A DNA stretch of 6,634 nt from an uncultured bacterium. Its GTDB lineage: Bacteria; Cyanobacteriota; Vampirovibrionia; Gastranaerophilales; Gastranaerophilaceae. The stretch spans positions 1 to 6,634 of the forward strand of contig CACZPB010000105.1 in the NCBI GenBank assembly GCA_902782905.1, given 5' to 3'. The notes beneath the pieces are model-generated. The model saw only the letters and a list, made by a program, of their open reading frames with translations, did no database searches and was not told where the DNA came from. Position 1 is the first letter of the stretch. Each line of letters begins with the position of its first letter. Below are positions 1 to 5,315 of this stretch, piece by piece. Made by a program: the position numbers and the translations under genes.

Positions 1-352
1 CTACGTGCATATCAAACCTGTCACCGGGGCGAACAATATTTTTAAATCTTACATTATCTACGCCTGCAAATAGTGTCAATTTTCCTTTAAATTGCGGCAT
101 GCACATCAAAATCGGAGCAGAACACTGTGCCATAGCTTCCAACTGCAAAACCCCAGGCATTATAGGATTATTTGGAAAATGACCTTGGAAAAATTCTTCG
201 TTCATTGTCAAATTCTTGTACCCTTTTGAATATTTTCCGGGAACACATTCTGTTATTCTGTCAACCAACAAAAACGGATATCTGTGAGGTATCATCTCCA
301 TTATTTGGGTTGTGTCAAATGTTAAAACTTCTTCCTTAATTTCTTCTGTCAT
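1..352 (-). CDS. fabZ: FabZ, (3R)-hydroxyacyl-ACP dehydratase (3' end cut by window edge)
   Basis: A cytoplasmic hot-dog-fold enzyme that dehydrates beta-hydroxyacyl-ACP in fatty acid elongation. It draws on the same hydroxyacyl-ACP pool that LpxA and LpxD use for lipid A. About 117 codons are visible. The hallmarks are intact: PHRYPFLLVDR at residues 22-32, then GHFPNNPIMPGVLQLEAMAQ at 57-76, with the catalytic His58 and Glu72 at the 14-residue spacing of the family. FabZ is usually about 140-150 residues, so roughly 25-30 C-terminal residues lie beyond position 1. The ATG at 350-352 has a good Shine-Dalgarno (AAGGAG, 7 nt upstream) inside the 17-bp gap after lpxC. It is a separate gene, not the LpxC-FabZ fusion known from Bacteroidetes. 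In many diderms lpxA follows fabZ, so lpxA is the likely next gene to the left (inference). Confidence 0.95.
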   Translation of the reverse strand, partial: MTEEIKEEVLTFDTTQIMEMIPHRYPFLLVDRITECVPGKYSKGYKNLTMNEEFFQGHFPNNPIMPGVLQLEAMAQCSAPILMCMPQFKGKLTLFAGVDNVRFKNIVRPGDRFDMHV

Positions 353-369
353 TTTCTTACTCCTTATAT

Positions 370-1206
370 CTATATTTTTACTAATTTATCCTTTAATACA
401 TTTGCAACTTTGCAGTGGACAGCGTGCCCTGCTTCTTTTACGAGAATATGCACCTTCATATTGAGAGGTGAAACCCCTGTAAGCCACAGGTCGCCTATCA
501 TATCAAGTATTTTATGCTTAACCGGCTCCAATGGTGAACGAAGTTCTGTCGTATAACCTTCGTCTTTCAATCCGACTGTGTTTTCAACAGTAACGCCTTT
601 TGCAAAACCTAAAGCCTGATATTTGCTCAAATCTTTATAAAAACCAAAAGTCCTTGCCTCAATAATTTCATCGAGGTTTTTGTTATCCATAGTGTACCAA
701 ACACCTCTAAGGTCAGGGTGGTCGTAGTTGACGGCATAAGTAACTCTAAGCTCCTTATCAGGAAGAATGACCATGCTTGTTTTACCGTTTAAGTAATAAA
801 CAGGTTCGGAAACAGTATAAAAATCCTTGTTCTTACCCTCTATCCCTGCTTCTTTGAATAAATTTACCCAAACTTTTGAGCTTCCGTCAAATATCGGCAT
901 CTCAGTTTCTGAAAGATATACATCAAGAGAATCTATGCCGCATATTGCGCAGGCAGCGTTAAAATGTTCGCAAAGCATGACTTTGTATTTATAATCTCCA
1001 AGCAGGGTTCTTTTATCTTTACTGCAAAGGGTTACACAATGGTCAGTTGAGTATAGATTTTCTATGCAAACATCAAAAGACTGGTCAGCACCTTTTGAAA
1101 AGATTCTGATTTTTCCGAGATTTGAAGGCTTTAATGTAACCGCACACTCGCGGTTTTTCATCAAAGACTTGCCAAATGTTTGTATTTCTTTCTTTATTGT
1201 AACCAT
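370..1206 (-). CDS. lpxC: LpxC, UDP-3-O-acyl-N-acetylglucosamine deacetylase
   Basis: The committed, zinc-dependent step of lipid A synthesis: it deacetylates UDP-3-O-acyl-GlcNAc in the cytoplasm. It has 278 residues, slightly short for a family near 300. Catalytic motifs are present: CEH at 79-81 (Glu80 general base, His81 zinc ligand), EMPIFDGSS at 102-110, ARTFGF at 184-189, EPVKHKILDMIGDL at 227-240 (His231 and Asp235 as zinc ligands, Lys232, Asp239) and GH at 260-261 (His261, the E. coli His265 equivalent). The N-terminal signature GxGLHxG is altered to GKSLMKN (12-18), so the usual histidine there (E. coli His19) is missing. The ATG at 1204-1206 is chosen because an in-frame TAA lies two codons upstream. 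There is no Shine-Dalgarno before it, only a short tandem repeat. It follows lpxD after an 88-bp gap. Confidence 0.95.
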   Translation of the reverse strand: MVTIKKEIQTFGKSLMKNRECAVTLKPSNLGKIRIFSKGADQSFDVCIENLYSTDHCVTLCSKDKRTLLGDYKYKVMLCEHFNAACAICGIDSLDVYLSETEMPIFDGSSKVWVNLFKEAGIEGKNKDFYTVSEPVYYLNGKTSMVILPDKELRVTYAVNYDHPDLRGVWYTMDNKNLDEIIEARTFGFYKDLSKYQALGFAKGVTVENTVGLKDEGYTTELRSPLEPVKHKILDMIGDLWLTGVSPLNMKVHILVKEAGHAVHCKVANVLKDKLVKI

Positions 1207-1213
1207 TTTTTAA

Positions 1214-1244
1214 GTGAATAGGTGAAGATGTGAATAGGTGAAGA
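1214..1244. repeat. 15-bp tandem direct repeat in the lpxD-lpxC gap
   Basis: The 15-mer gtgaataggtgaaga occurs perfectly at 1214-1228 and again at 1230-1244, a period of 16. It occupies the place where the lpxC ribosome binding site should be, 8 bp before the start codon. Such short tandem intergenic repeats often change copy number by slippage. Any effect on lpxC translation is inference. Confidence 0.8.
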
Positions 1245-1294
1245 AGTCAATATTAAAACTGTTCACGCAAACACCGCTCAAATATTCATTCCTC

Positions 1295-2413
1295 CTATGC
1301 CTTTGCTTCTCCTTCATTTACCCCGTCATTTACCCCGTCTTCAAAAGACTTAAGAAGCGGTTCGTATTTTTTGAACTTAGCAATTAATTCTCCTGCATCC
1401 TTCATAATCTTTAATTGCTTAATAAATTCTTTTCTCGGGACAGCCGGAGCACCAACAACTATTGATTTAGCAGGGAAACTCTTTGTTACACCTGCTTGTG
1501 CTGCAATAATTGTATCATCACCTATTGAAATATGATCTGCAAGACCTGCTTGGCCTGCGATTACAACTCTGTCTCCTATTACACAGCTTCCTGCAATACC
1601 TACTTGAGAGACAATCATACAACCTTTACCGATACGACAATTGTGACCTACCATTACAAGGTCGTCAATTTTTGTATTATCACCAATTACCGTATTTTCA
1701 ATGGTACCTCTGTCTATACAAGAATTTGCTCCGATTTCAACATTATTTCCGATAACAACAGAACCTATTGAAGGTATCTTGAATATAACTTGCTCAGTTA
1801 CCTGTTCTTTTATCTCGCCGTCTTTTCTTGCTTGTTCAATGTTGTTCGGGTTTTCTGTTACAAAGCTGAAACCGTCTGCACCCAATGAAACACCGTGATT
1901 TAGGATAACTTTGTTACCGACTTTTACTCTGTCACCTACATTAACTCCTGGGTGGAAGAAACAATCAGAACCGATTACGGCATCATTTCCGATATAACAA
2001 TTTGCCAAAATTTTTGTATTGTCACCAATAACTGCATTTTCAGCAATTACAACATTTTGACCTATTGAAACATTCTGACCGATTTTTGCAGTTGAAGCTA
2101 CAACAGCACTCGGGTGAATTCCACTGTTAACTCTTGGTTCTTCGTAGAACATTGATATTAGTTTCATCATAGCCAAACGTGGTCTTTCGACCTCAATTGT
2201 TGTAAAGCCGTCTATATTAACTCCCAAAGGAACAAGCGCAGCTTTTGCTTTTGTAGAAGAAAGGTTTGTAATTTCTTCTTCTCCGAGCGCCAGCGCCAAA
2301 GTGTTTTCATCTGCTAACATTGGCGGCGCAATATTTGTAATCGCAACATCAGCTGCCTTTGTGAGCATTCCGCCCGTAATCTGGGCAATTTGTTCCAATG
2401 TAAAAGTTTTCAT
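1295..2413 (-). CDS. lpxD: LpxD, UDP-3-O-acylglucosamine N-acyltransferase
   Basis: Transfers a 3-hydroxyacyl chain from ACP to the amine of UDP-3-O-acylglucosamine, the step right after LpxC. It has 372 residues against a usual ~340. Layout: N-terminal uridine-binding domain (about 1-98), a left-handed beta-helix of hexapeptide repeats (about 99-315, many xIGxx turns), and a C-terminal helix (about 325-357). Catalytic His257 is in VGHNCRIG and the second active-site His294 is in LADHISIG. GADGFSF at 178-184 is the conserved loop. Relative to E. coli there is a charged insertion of about 19 residues after this loop (about 185-211) and a repetitive tail (GVNDGVNE). The ATG at 2411-2413 has AAGGAG 7 nt upstream. 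Start and RBS lie in the 17-bp gap after rfaE2. The stop TAG at 1295-1297 overlaps an AGGAGG. Confidence 0.96.
   Translation of the reverse strand: MKTFTLEQIAQITGGMLTKAADVAITNIAPPMLADENTLALALGEEEITNLSSTKAKAALVPLGVNIDGFTTIEVERPRLAMMKLISMFYEEPRVNSGIHPSAVVASTAKIGQNVSIGQNVVIAENAVIGDNTKILANCYIGNDAVIGSDCFFHPGVNVGDRVKVGNKVILNHGVSLGADGFSFVTENPNNIEQARKDGEIKEQVTEQVIFKIPSIGSVVIGNNVEIGANSCIDRGTIENTVIGDNTKIDDLVMVGHNCRIGKGCMIVSQVGIAGSCVIGDRVVIAGQAGLADHISIGDDTIIAAQAGVTKSFPAKSIVVGAPAVPRKEFIKQLKIMKDAGELIAKFKKYEPLLKSFEDGVNDGVNEGEAKA
1314..1339. repeat. 12-bp tandem duplication inside lpxD 3' end
   Basis: The 12-mer tcatttaccccg is present twice in tandem (1314-1325 and 1326-1337), followed by two more matching bases. 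Because the unit is a multiple of three, it encodes a duplicated GVND/GVNE in the LpxD tail without breaking the frame. It lies beyond the acyltransferase fold, so it is probably neutral. Confidence 0.85.
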
Positions 2414-2430
2414 AATACACTCCTTATTTA

Positions 2431-2898
2431 TTAACTGTTAATTTTATTTATTATATTTGTCGTAGATTTGCCTTGCACAAACTCTATAAACTCAACTTTT
2501 ATATTATTTCTCTCTACTATATCTCTCTCTGGCAGCGTTTCTAAAGTATAATCCGCGCCTTTTGTGTAAATATCAGGTTTTATTCGCTCTAACAAAGCCG
2601 CAGGAGATTTTTCTTCAAACAAGACTACATAATCTACGCAACTAAGTGCCGCAAGTATCTCCGCTCTGTCTTGTTCACTATTAACCGGTCTTGTCTCCCC
2701 CTTAATCATCTTAACAGACTTATCGGAATTGAGCATTACTATTGAATAATCAGCTAACGACCTTGTTTTCTCAAGATACCTAACATGCCCGACATGCAAA
2801 ATATCGAAACATCCGTTTGTTGCAGCATAAGTTTTTCCAAGCTTTTGCCCTTCTCTCACAATATTTATAATATCATCTTGAGAAACTACAACCCCCAA
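2431..2898 (-). CDS. rfaE2: RfaE2-type D-beta-D-heptose 1-phosphate adenylyltransferase
   Basis: A nucleotidyltransferase that makes ADP-heptose for the LPS inner core. In E. coli the same domain is the C-terminal half of the bifunctional HldE; here it stands alone at 155 residues. Visible motifs: TNGCFDILHVGH at 27-38 (His35 and His38 form the HxGH nucleotide-binding motif), LNSDKSVKMIKG at 56-67 followed by RPV, KGADY at 113-117, LPERD at 122-126 and GKSTTNII at 143-150. This pattern separates it from glycerol-3-phosphate cytidylyltransferases. The start is TTG at 2896-2898: AAAGGGAG (2906-2913) lies 7 nt before it and no ATG is available nearby. The upstream small ORF's stop lies inside that spacer, 2 bp before the TTG, which suggests translational coupling. 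The matching kinase (RfaE1/HldA type) and phosphatase GmhB are not in the window. Confidence 0.93.
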   Translation of the reverse strand: MGVVVSQDDIINIVREGQKLGKTYAATNGCFDILHVGHVRYLEKTRSLADYSIVMLNSDKSVKMIKGETRPVNSEQDRAEILAALSCVDYVVLFEEKSPAALLERIKPDIYTKGADYTLETLPERDIVERNNIKVEFIEFVQGKSTTNIINKINS

Positions 2899-2913
2899 TA
2901 CTACGCTCCCTTT
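2899..2913 (-). promoter_or_regulatory. Ribosome binding site deciding the TTG start of rfaE2
   Basis: Read on the minus strand, AAAGGGAG at 2906-2913 is followed by a 7-nt spacer and then TTG. The spacer contains the TAG stop of the preceding small ORF, so a ribosome finishing that ORF ends on the rfaE2 initiation site. This supports TTG over the next candidate, an internal GTG about 13 codons in. Confidence 0.65.
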
Positions 2914-3092
2914 ACAAGTTTATGTTTTACATTGCCTAAGAATTCAGCAGCCTTACCTGCCAACACTCTTGTCTGAGCAGCTGACTTAGTTTGAATAAGC
3001 TTCGCTCCCTGCTCCATTGCAGAAACCGTTTTTACAACTTTTCGTTTTGTAGGTCTTACTGATAACCTGCTCCCCAATATTCCTTGAATCAT
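2901..3092 (-). CDS. Unknown 63-residue strongly basic protein
   Basis: I do not recognise this protein. It has 63 residues with 9 Lys and 4 Arg against only two Glu and no Asp, no Cys, Trp or Tyr, and just one Phe. Residues 9-21 form a basic patch (RLSVRPTKRKVVK). Residues 22-60 are Ala/Lys/Val-rich and could form one amphipathic helix. There is no signal peptide or membrane segment. The case for a real gene is its fit: it starts 3 bp after the asd stop and ends 2 bp before the rfaE2 start, filling the gap without overlapping either. No strong Shine-Dalgarno precedes the ATG at 3090-3092, so translation probably depends on ribosomes ending asd. The composition would suit a nucleic-acid, ribosome or acidic-surface binder, but that is speculation. 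Confidence 0.7.
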   Translation of the reverse strand: MIQGILGSRLSVRPTKRKVVKTVSAMEQGAKLIQTKSAAQTRVLAGKAAEFLGNVKHKLVKGA

Positions 3093-3095
3093 ATT

Positions 3096-4109
3096 CTAAA
3101 ATAACCCCATTTCTATAACTTTTTTACAAATTCTAACCGTGTTGAGTGCCGCACCTATTCTCAAATTATCCGCAACACACCACAATGATATTCCGTTATC
3201 AAACGCCAAATTTTTTCTTATTCTTCCGACAAATACAGGATCTACACCGTCCGCATCTCTTGTAGTCGGATACTCAAACTCATCCGGATTATCAATAACT
3301 GTAATACCGTAAGCATTTTTCAATATCTCGCGAACTTCATTCGGCTCAACTTTATTTTCAAACTCTATATCAACAGCCTCGGAGTGACCTCTAAATACAG
3401 GCACTCTTGCCGCTGTACAAGAAATCTTTGTACTCTCATCCAAGTGCAAAATCTTTCTTGTCTCATTAACTACCTTCATCTCCTCTTTTGTATAACCGTT
3501 TTCACAGAATACATCTATCTGAGGAATAATATTAAATGAAATCGGCTTTTTGAAACATTTGTTTTCAAAAGCTTCACCCCTGAGCCTTGCCTCAGTATCG
3601 TCTCTAAGCTCATTAATTGCAGCTAACCCTGCACCTGAAACAGACTGGTAAGTAGAAACAATCAATCTCTTTATACCGAACTTCTTTAAAGGCTCTAATA
3701 CAAGCATAAGCTGAGATGTTGAGCAGTTTGGATTAGCAACGATTCCCTTGTGCCACTTCAAATCCTCATCATTTACACCTGCTATAACAAGCGGAACATC
3801 CTTTTCCATTCTAAAAGCAGATGAATTGTCTATAATCATAGCTCCGCGCTTTACAATTTCTGGTGCGAAATGCTTGCTTGTTGAACCGCCAGCCGATGCC
3901 ATAACAATATCTACTTCGTCAAAAATTTCAGGAACTGCTTCTTCTACTGTATATTCTCTGCCCTGAAATGTTATCTTGGAACCCGCACTCTTCGCGCTCG
4001 ATAAAAATCTAATGGATTCAAATTCTACGCCAAGCTCGTCAGTAATCTTTGTTATTTCTCTGCCGACAACCCCCGTTGCCCCCAATATAGCTATTCTCGG
4101 TTTTCTCAT
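3096..4109 (-). CDS. asd: Aspartate-semialdehyde dehydrogenase
   Basis: Reduces aspartyl-4-phosphate to aspartate-4-semialdehyde with NADPH, at the head of the diaminopimelate/lysine and threonine/methionine branches. It has 337 residues, normal for the family. The N-terminal Rossmann motif GATGVVGREI is at 10-19. The catalytic nucleophile Cys129 is in NPNCSTSQ, the substrate-binding Gln155 in STYQSVSGAG, and RVPVFRGHSEAV at 235-246 holds the catalytic His242. The C-terminal LRIGAALN closes the NADP-binding part. The ATG at 4107-4109 has AAGGA about 6 nt upstream, in the 19-bp gap after dapB. Its product feeds DapA, absent here, and then DapB, encoded directly upstream in the same cluster. 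Confidence 0.97.
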   Translation of the reverse strand: MRKPRIAILGATGVVGREITKITDELGVEFESIRFLSSAKSAGSKITFQGREYTVEEAVPEIFDEVDIVMASAGGSTSKHFAPEIVKRGAMIIDNSSAFRMEKDVPLVIAGVNDEDLKWHKGIVANPNCSTSQLMLVLEPLKKFGIKRLIVSTYQSVSGAGLAAINELRDDTEARLRGEAFENKCFKKPISFNIIPQIDVFCENGYTKEEMKVVNETRKILHLDESTKISCTAARVPVFRGHSEAVDIEFENKVEPNEVREILKNAYGITVIDNPDEFEYPTTRDADGVDPVFVGRIRKNLAFDNGISLWCVADNLRIGAALNTVRICKKVIEMGLF

Positions 4110-4128
4110 TTTATTCCTTCTTAGTTAA

Positions 4129-4875
4129 TTATAATATATTTTCAAGCCCGTACACAAACTCTTTATGTTCGTTTACATGTCTTATTGATAACAATACACC
4201 GTTCATATAACACTCTCTGTCAGTTGAATCATGTCTTATCCTCAAAGTCTGCCCGCTTGATCCGAATACAACTTCTTGAGAAGCCATAAACCCAGGCATC
4301 CTTACGGAATGTATATGAATATTGCTATATGAATTCGCACCCCTTGCACCTTCTATTGTCTCAACCTCAGGGCAATTGCCAGATGTAAAATTCTCATTAA
4401 CCTCAGCCATCATCTTTGCTGTCTTTACCGCAGTACCTGATGGCGCATCCTTCTTTTGATTGTGATGAAGCTCAATAATCTCTGCATTATTAAAATACTT
4501 TGCAGCCATCTTTGCAAACATCATCATCAATACAGCACCGGTAGAAAAATTAGGTGCAATCAAACACCCTGTTTTCTTAGAGCTCGAAAGTTTTTTCAAT
4601 TCCTCTATCTGAATATCACTCAAGCCTGTTGTACCGACAACAACATTTATACCGTTATTCAAACAGTATAAAGCATTCTCATAAACTGAACTCGGCTGGG
4701 TAAAATCTACCAAAATATCTATATTAACCGAATCTTTTGCATCGGCTATTGTCGCAAACTCACCATTATTAACATCTATTCTTGCAACAAGCGCCATATC
4801 TTCAGCCGCTTCTACCGCCTTGATAACCGCCTGTCCCATTCTTCCGTTTGCACCGCATACAGCAACATTAATCAT
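4129..4875 (-). CDS. dapB: 4-hydroxy-tetrahydrodipicolinate reductase
   Basis: The NAD(P)H-dependent reductase that makes tetrahydrodipicolinate on the way to meso-diaminopimelate and lysine, acting in the cytoplasm. From the chosen start it has 248 residues. The dinucleotide motif GANGRMG is at 8-14, DFTQPSS at 57-63, GTTGLSD at 81-87, APNFSTGA at 107-114, and the active-site block ELHHNQKKDAPSGTA at 135-149 (His137 acid/base, His138, Lys141). HSVRMPGF and RIRHDS follow in the C-terminal half. The frame stays open for 18 more codons upstream to an ATG at 4929. I place the start at 4873-4875 instead, because AAGGAGC sits 6 nt before it and the protein then begins directly with the Rossmann strand. 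It is the first gene of the envelope cluster. Confidence 0.95.
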   Translation of the reverse strand: MINVAVCGANGRMGQAVIKAVEAAEDMALVARIDVNNGEFATIADAKDSVNIDILVDFTQPSSVYENALYCLNNGINVVVGTTGLSDIQIEELKKLSSSKKTGCLIAPNFSTGAVLMMMFAKMAAKYFNNAEIIELHHNQKKDAPSGTAVKTAKMMAEVNENFTSGNCPEVETIEGARGANSYSNIHIHSVRMPGFMASQEVVFGSSGQTLRIRHDSTDRECYMNGVLLSIRHVNEHKEFVYGLENIL

Positions 4876-4922
4876 TAAAAAGCTCCTTAGCAATAAAATC
4901 ATACAACAAACAAGTGTACAAG

Positions 4923-4951
4923 TATACAATTATCCATGTTTTTCATGTAAA
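4923..4951 (-). promoter_or_regulatory. Candidate sigma-70 promoter for the dapB cluster
   Basis: On the minus strand, TTTACA (4946-4951) is a 5/6 match to the -35 box. It is followed after 17 bp by TGTATA (4923-4928), or after 19 bp by the better -10 TATACT (4921-4926). Initiation near 4912-4916 would give a leader of about 40 nt, too short for a lysine riboswitch. The site is assigned from consensus only. Confidence 0.45.
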
Positions 4952-4954
4952 GAT

Positions 4955-4983
4955 TTGTTAAACTAGCTCTCCAGAACTATATA
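4955..4983 (+). promoter_or_regulatory. Candidate plus-strand promoter facing the orphan terminator
   Basis: TTGTTA (4955-4960), an exact 17-bp spacer, then TATATA (4978-4983) make a reasonable sigma-70 promoter. A second -10-like TATAAT lies at 5014-5019. Transcription from here would run into the terminator at 5066-5088 and yield a short RNA. AT-rich sequence produces such matches by chance, so confidence is limited. Confidence 0.3.
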
Positions 4984-4989
4984 CAAAGT

Positions 4990-5088
4990 ATATATATTAG
5001 TATATAATAATAGTATAATCTCTTTTCTTTATTTTCTCCTCCACTCCTTTATCTAACGAGTTAATGCCGCAACGATTTGCGGCTTTTT
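4990..5088 (+). ncRNA. Possible small RNA ending at an intrinsic terminator
   Basis: A plus-strand terminator at 5066-5088 has no plus-strand gene before it, while promoter-like elements lie at 4955-4983 and 5014-5019. The implied transcript would be about 60-100 nt. Its segment 5032-5050 (TTTTCTCCTCCACTCCTTT) is pyrimidine-rich and could pair with Shine-Dalgarno sequences. CU-rich single-stranded stretches of this kind are used by known trans-acting small RNAs. The start is uncertain, no known family is recognised, and there is no expression evidence. Confidence 0.3.
5066..5088 (+). terminator. Rho-independent terminator, plus strand
   Basis: A perfect 7-bp stem, GCCGCAA (5066-5072) and TTGCGGC (5077-5083), closes a CGAT tetraloop and is followed directly by TTTTT (5084-5088) and more T-rich sequence. 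In the minus direction the stem is followed by ATTAAC, not a T-run, so it works for plus-strand transcripts only. All genes to its left are on the minus strand. Confidence 0.75.
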
Positions 5089-5096
5089 GTTTGGGA

Positions 5097-5142
5097 GGGT
5101 AAATGTATTTGGCTTGTATTGAAACCTACAAGTTTGGCGTCA
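5097..5142 (+). repeat. Intergenic repeat, copy 1
   Basis: A 46-bp unit starting GGGTAAATGTATTT and ending GGCGTCA. It aligns along its whole length with copy 2, the best-conserved blocks being GGGTAAATGTATTT, GCTTG, CTACAAG and CGTCA. This copy also contains a perfect hairpin, CTTGTA/TACAAG, around 8 nt. Confidence 0.8.
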
Positions 5143-5143
5143 G

Positions 5144-5190
5144 GGGTAAATGTATTTTAGCTTGACGTGATGGCTACAAGTCAGTCGTCA
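5144..5190 (+). repeat. Intergenic repeat, copy 2
   Basis: A 47-bp unit in tandem with copy 1, one base apart, with a one-base insertion after the shared GGGTAAATGTATTT. The middle (GCTTG, CTACAAG) and the end (CGTCA) match copy 1, while the connecting bases differ. The sequence just after it (CATTACGATGAACAGAAG) resembles, from memory, the CGTCATTGCGAGGA-type dispersed repeats of several bacterial genomes; I could not verify that. Confidence 0.8.
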
Positions 5191-5212
5191 TTACGATGAA
5201 CAGAAGCAGGTA

Positions 5213-5233
5213 GGTGCGTCGTTTTGACGCACC
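5213..5233. repeat. Perfect 8-bp hairpin
   Basis: GGTGCGTC (5213-5220) and GACGCACC (5226-5233) pair perfectly around a GTTTT loop. It is GC-rich in an AT-rich setting. Neither strand has a T-run after the stem, so it is not an intrinsic terminator. It could be the tip of the repeat element, or an RNA structure in the leader of the winged-helix gene. Confidence 0.7.
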
Positions 5234-5261
5234 AAAATAACTTTTCAACATACCGACTTCC

Positions 5262-5289
5262 TTGTAATATATTTGTTGTATTCCATACT
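5262..5289 (+). promoter_or_regulatory. Weak candidate promoter for the winged-helix gene
   Basis: TTGTAA (5262-5267), a 16-bp spacer, then CATACT (5284-5289) is the best sigma-70-like pair before the ATG at 5316. Each box matches only 4 of 6 consensus bases. Transcription from it would leave a leader of about 20 nt. Confidence 0.25.
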
Positions 5290-5315
5290 GTATATGTGTG
5301 AGTTAAAATATTAGT

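Larger units (their letters stand above)
4876..5315. other. 440-bp intergenic region between dapB and the winged-helix gene
   Basis: No protein-coding gene is convincing here on either strand. From left to right it holds the dapB leader and promoter, and a very AT-rich stretch (4978-5019) with a perfect 7-bp inverted repeat around 3 nt (TATATAC at 4978-4984, GTATATA at 4988-4994) that could be an operator. Then come a pyrimidine-rich segment (5021-5050), a plus-strand terminator, two tandem copies of a ~47-bp repeat, a perfect 8-bp hairpin and the leader of the winged-helix gene. The two flanking genes diverge. Confidence 0.8.

Noticed and set aside
1510..1898. Three plus-strand open frames inside lpxD.
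   Set aside because: They are antisense shadows of the beta-helix repeat coding sequence, with unnatural Tyr/Leu- or Thr-rich composition and no ribosome binding sites.
4876..4929. An N-terminal extension of dapB by 18 residues starting at an ATG at 4929, hydrophobic like a signal sequence.
   Set aside because: A strong Shine-Dalgarno lies just before the ATG at 4873-4875, DapB is cytoplasmic and begins with its Rossmann strand there, and the extension overlaps the likely promoter.
4899..4946. A 15-codon minus-strand ORF before dapB as a possible leader peptide.
   Set aside because: It has no Shine-Dalgarno, overlaps the candidate promoter, and shows no run of lysine or other regulatory codons.
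4876..5040. A lysine riboswitch upstream of dapB.
   Set aside because: The probable leader is about 40 nt and very AT-rich, and I see none of the multi-helix conserved core of that riboswitch.
5097..5190. The two tandem ~47-bp units as a minimal CRISPR array.
   Set aside because: The units abut with one base between them, so there is no spacer; they differ internally, and no cas gene is in the window.
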